This document shows positions 5,276 to 6,464 of a stretch of 6,464 nt of DNA, piece after piece. The notes under the pieces were generated by a model. The model did not search any database. It saw nothing but the letters and a program-made list of their open reading frames with translations, and was not told where the DNA came from. This DNA comes from JAKVKY01 sp964293585. Its GTDB lineage: Bacteria; Bacillota; Negativicutes; Acidaminococcales; Acidaminococcaceae. The DNA is taken from the NCBI GenBank assembly GCA_964293585.1, contig CAXYYS010000092.1, forward strand, positions 1-6,464, in the 5' to 3' direction. The position numbers were made by a program, and so were the translations under genes. Each line of letters starts with the position of its first letter. Position 1 is the stretch's first letter.

Positions 5276-6464
5276 ATGCAAAAATCTTTAGCTCTCCTTC
5301 TAACGATCGTCCTCCTGAGCAGCCTTACCCCGGTCTCCGTCCTGGCCTCCGGCAGTAAAACCGCCACGTCCACGACTGTATCCGGAAAAGCTGCCGCGCA
5401 GCCGGTGTCCTTCCCGAAAGATGAGTATCCCAACACTAAGCTGCCGATGTCCACCAACGTACCCGTGGGCAGTCTTTACTACGACTATCTGGAGAAGCTG
5501 GATGGCATGGGCTATCTGCACTCTATGCTTTACGGTACCAAACCTTATGCCCGGGTGGATTTTGCCCGCTGGATCCTGGAAGCCCGGGAAAAAGCGGCGA
5601 CTAAAAAGACGCCGGCCTATATTGAAACCATGCTCACGGAAATGGAGCGGGAATTTAAGCCGGAGCTGGAAGCCTGGTCTGCCTATGCCGCAGGCCGCAA
5701 GGATCAGGGCATGCGGGGCGTGAAAGTGCACAGCGTGACGGCGGAGCTGGACTACGGCAAGTTCAGCCGGAACAGTTATCCGTACAGCGGTCCGGCTTTT
5801 TCCAGCTGGCAGCCGTTTAGCACCGGGAATAACGGCCGGCATTACAGCCAGAACACGAACTTTACCGTGAGCGGGTACGCGTCCGGCAACTTGGGCCGCG
5901 AAGTGGCGGTTTCGGTTTCGCCCCGCTACGGCTGGGACGAGGACAACCATTTGAGCGGCGCCGTGGACGAAGCTTATCTGGCGTCCCGTATCGGTATCTT
6001 TAAGATTGAAGCAGGCAAGCAGGCTCTGGACTGGGGCCAGGGTTACACCGGCAAACTCAGTTTTAGTAATAACGGACGTCCCCTGACCATGCTGAAAGTT
6101 TCTACCGAGGAACGCAAGCCCAACCGGGGCATCCTGCACTTTTTAGGCACGACCCGCCTGACGGCTTTCGTCGGTCAGCTGGACGGCGAGCGGGCGGATA
6201 ACGGCGTCCACGATTTCAATCATCCCTATCTGGTGGGCATCCGCCACGAACATATTTATAAAAATCTGAGTATCGGGCTGGCGCGCCTGTCTCTGCTGGG
6301 CGGCGACGGCAACGCGTTTAAGTTCAGCGACACCTGGGACTGGGTGCGGGGCAAGAATGCGGACTCTAATGATAAATGGAACGACCAGGCCGGGGTGGAT
6401 GTGAAATATCGTTTCCCGGGCCTGCAGCTTTACGGTGAACTGTACGGCGAAGACCAGGCAAACT
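5276..6464 (+). CDS. Capsule assembly protein, Wzi family (3' end beyond window)
   Basis: This is an outer-membrane barrel; Wzi in E. coli binds group 1 capsule and anchors it to the cell surface. Only the first 396 codons are here and the frame is open to the window edge; related proteins run to roughly 480-550 residues. The ATG at 5276 follows AGGTG (5266-5270) by 5 bases. Residues 1-24 are a signal peptide (hydrophobic LALLLTIVLLSSL, cleavage after VLA). A Ser/Thr/Ala-rich linker leads to an N-terminal helical region, VPVGSLYYDYLEKLDGMGYL (62-81) and GTKPYARVDFARWILEA (87-103), typical of Wzi-like proteins. The family core follows: VDEAYLASRIG (230-240), AGKQALDWGQGYTG (246-259) and LSFSNNGRPL (261-270), matching the conserved GRQ-WWGPG and SNNARP blocks. 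YGELYGEDQ (386-394) resembles the late GEDE strand motif. The sugar kinase and ElyC-like genes upstream support a capsule or envelope glycan role. The substrate polymer is unknown. Confidence 0.88.
   Translation, partial: MQKSLALLLTIVLLSSLTPVSVLASGSKTATSTTVSGKAAAQPVSFPKDEYPNTKLPMSTNVPVGSLYYDYLEKLDGMGYLHSMLYGTKPYARVDFARWILEAREKAATKKTPAYIETMLTEMEREFKPELEAWSAYAAGRKDQGMRGVKVHSVTAELDYGKFSRNSYPYSGPAFSSWQPFSTGNNGRHYSQNTNFTVSGYASGNLGREVAVSVSPRYGWDEDNHLSGAVDEAYLASRIGIFKIEAGKQALDWGQGYTGKLSFSNNGRPLTMLKVSTEERKPNRGILHFLGTTRLTAFVGQLDGERADNGVHDFNHPYLVGIRHEHIYKNLSIGLARLSLLGGDGNAFKFSDTWDWVRGKNADSNDKWNDQAGVDVKYRFPGLQLYGELYGEDQAN

Noticed and set aside
5300..6139. Open frame of 279 codons antisense to the wzi-like gene
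   Set aside because: The plus strand encodes a signal peptide and Wzi core motifs here. The antisense frame lacks a start context and domains.

Overview
The window looks like a chromosomal segment from a diderm Firmicute, most likely class Negativicutes (Acidaminococcaceae/Selenomonadaceae/Veillonellaceae type). This is an inference. It combines two outer-membrane proteins (an autotransporter ending in the barrel signature R-W-S-F and a Wzi-type barrel) with Firmicute-style strong Shine-Dalgarno sequences (AGGAGG) and extended -10 promoters. No rRNA, tRNA, CRISPR array or transposase gene was recognised.

Layout. Positions 1-160 hold copy A of a structured repeat on the minus strand. Positions 212-2176 (minus) encode a 654-residue classical autotransporter with its own promoter near 2244-2252. 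Positions 2177-3146 are a 970-base non-coding stretch. It holds that promoter, copy B of the structured repeat on the plus strand (2305-2537), an AT-rich spacer, and then two facing arrays of a 41-base tandem repeat (2736-2899 and 2960-3082) around a small GC hairpin. Positions 3147-4277 (plus) encode a GHMP sugar kinase whose motifs match the galacturonokinase branch better than galactokinase. Positions 4370-5125 (plus) encode an ElyC/SanA/YdcF-family (DUF218) membrane protein. After a promoter with an inverted repeat across it, a Wzi-family capsule-assembly barrel starts at 5276 and runs off the window.

How the genes may work together. The three plus-strand genes share an envelope-polysaccharide theme: activation of a free sugar acid to its 1-phosphate (kinase), envelope polymer or lipid-carrier homeostasis (ElyC-like) and surface attachment or assembly of capsule (Wzi). 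The kinase and ElyC-like genes may share a transcript (92-base gap, no convincing terminator), while the Wzi gene has its own promoter. The divergent autotransporter is a separate surface protein.

The most unusual content is non-coding. The autotransporter gene is bracketed by two diverged copies of a folded element in inverted orientation, with compensatory base changes in their stems. The kinase is preceded by two facing arrays of a 41-base repeat, and the kinase promoter lies in the degenerate end of one of them.
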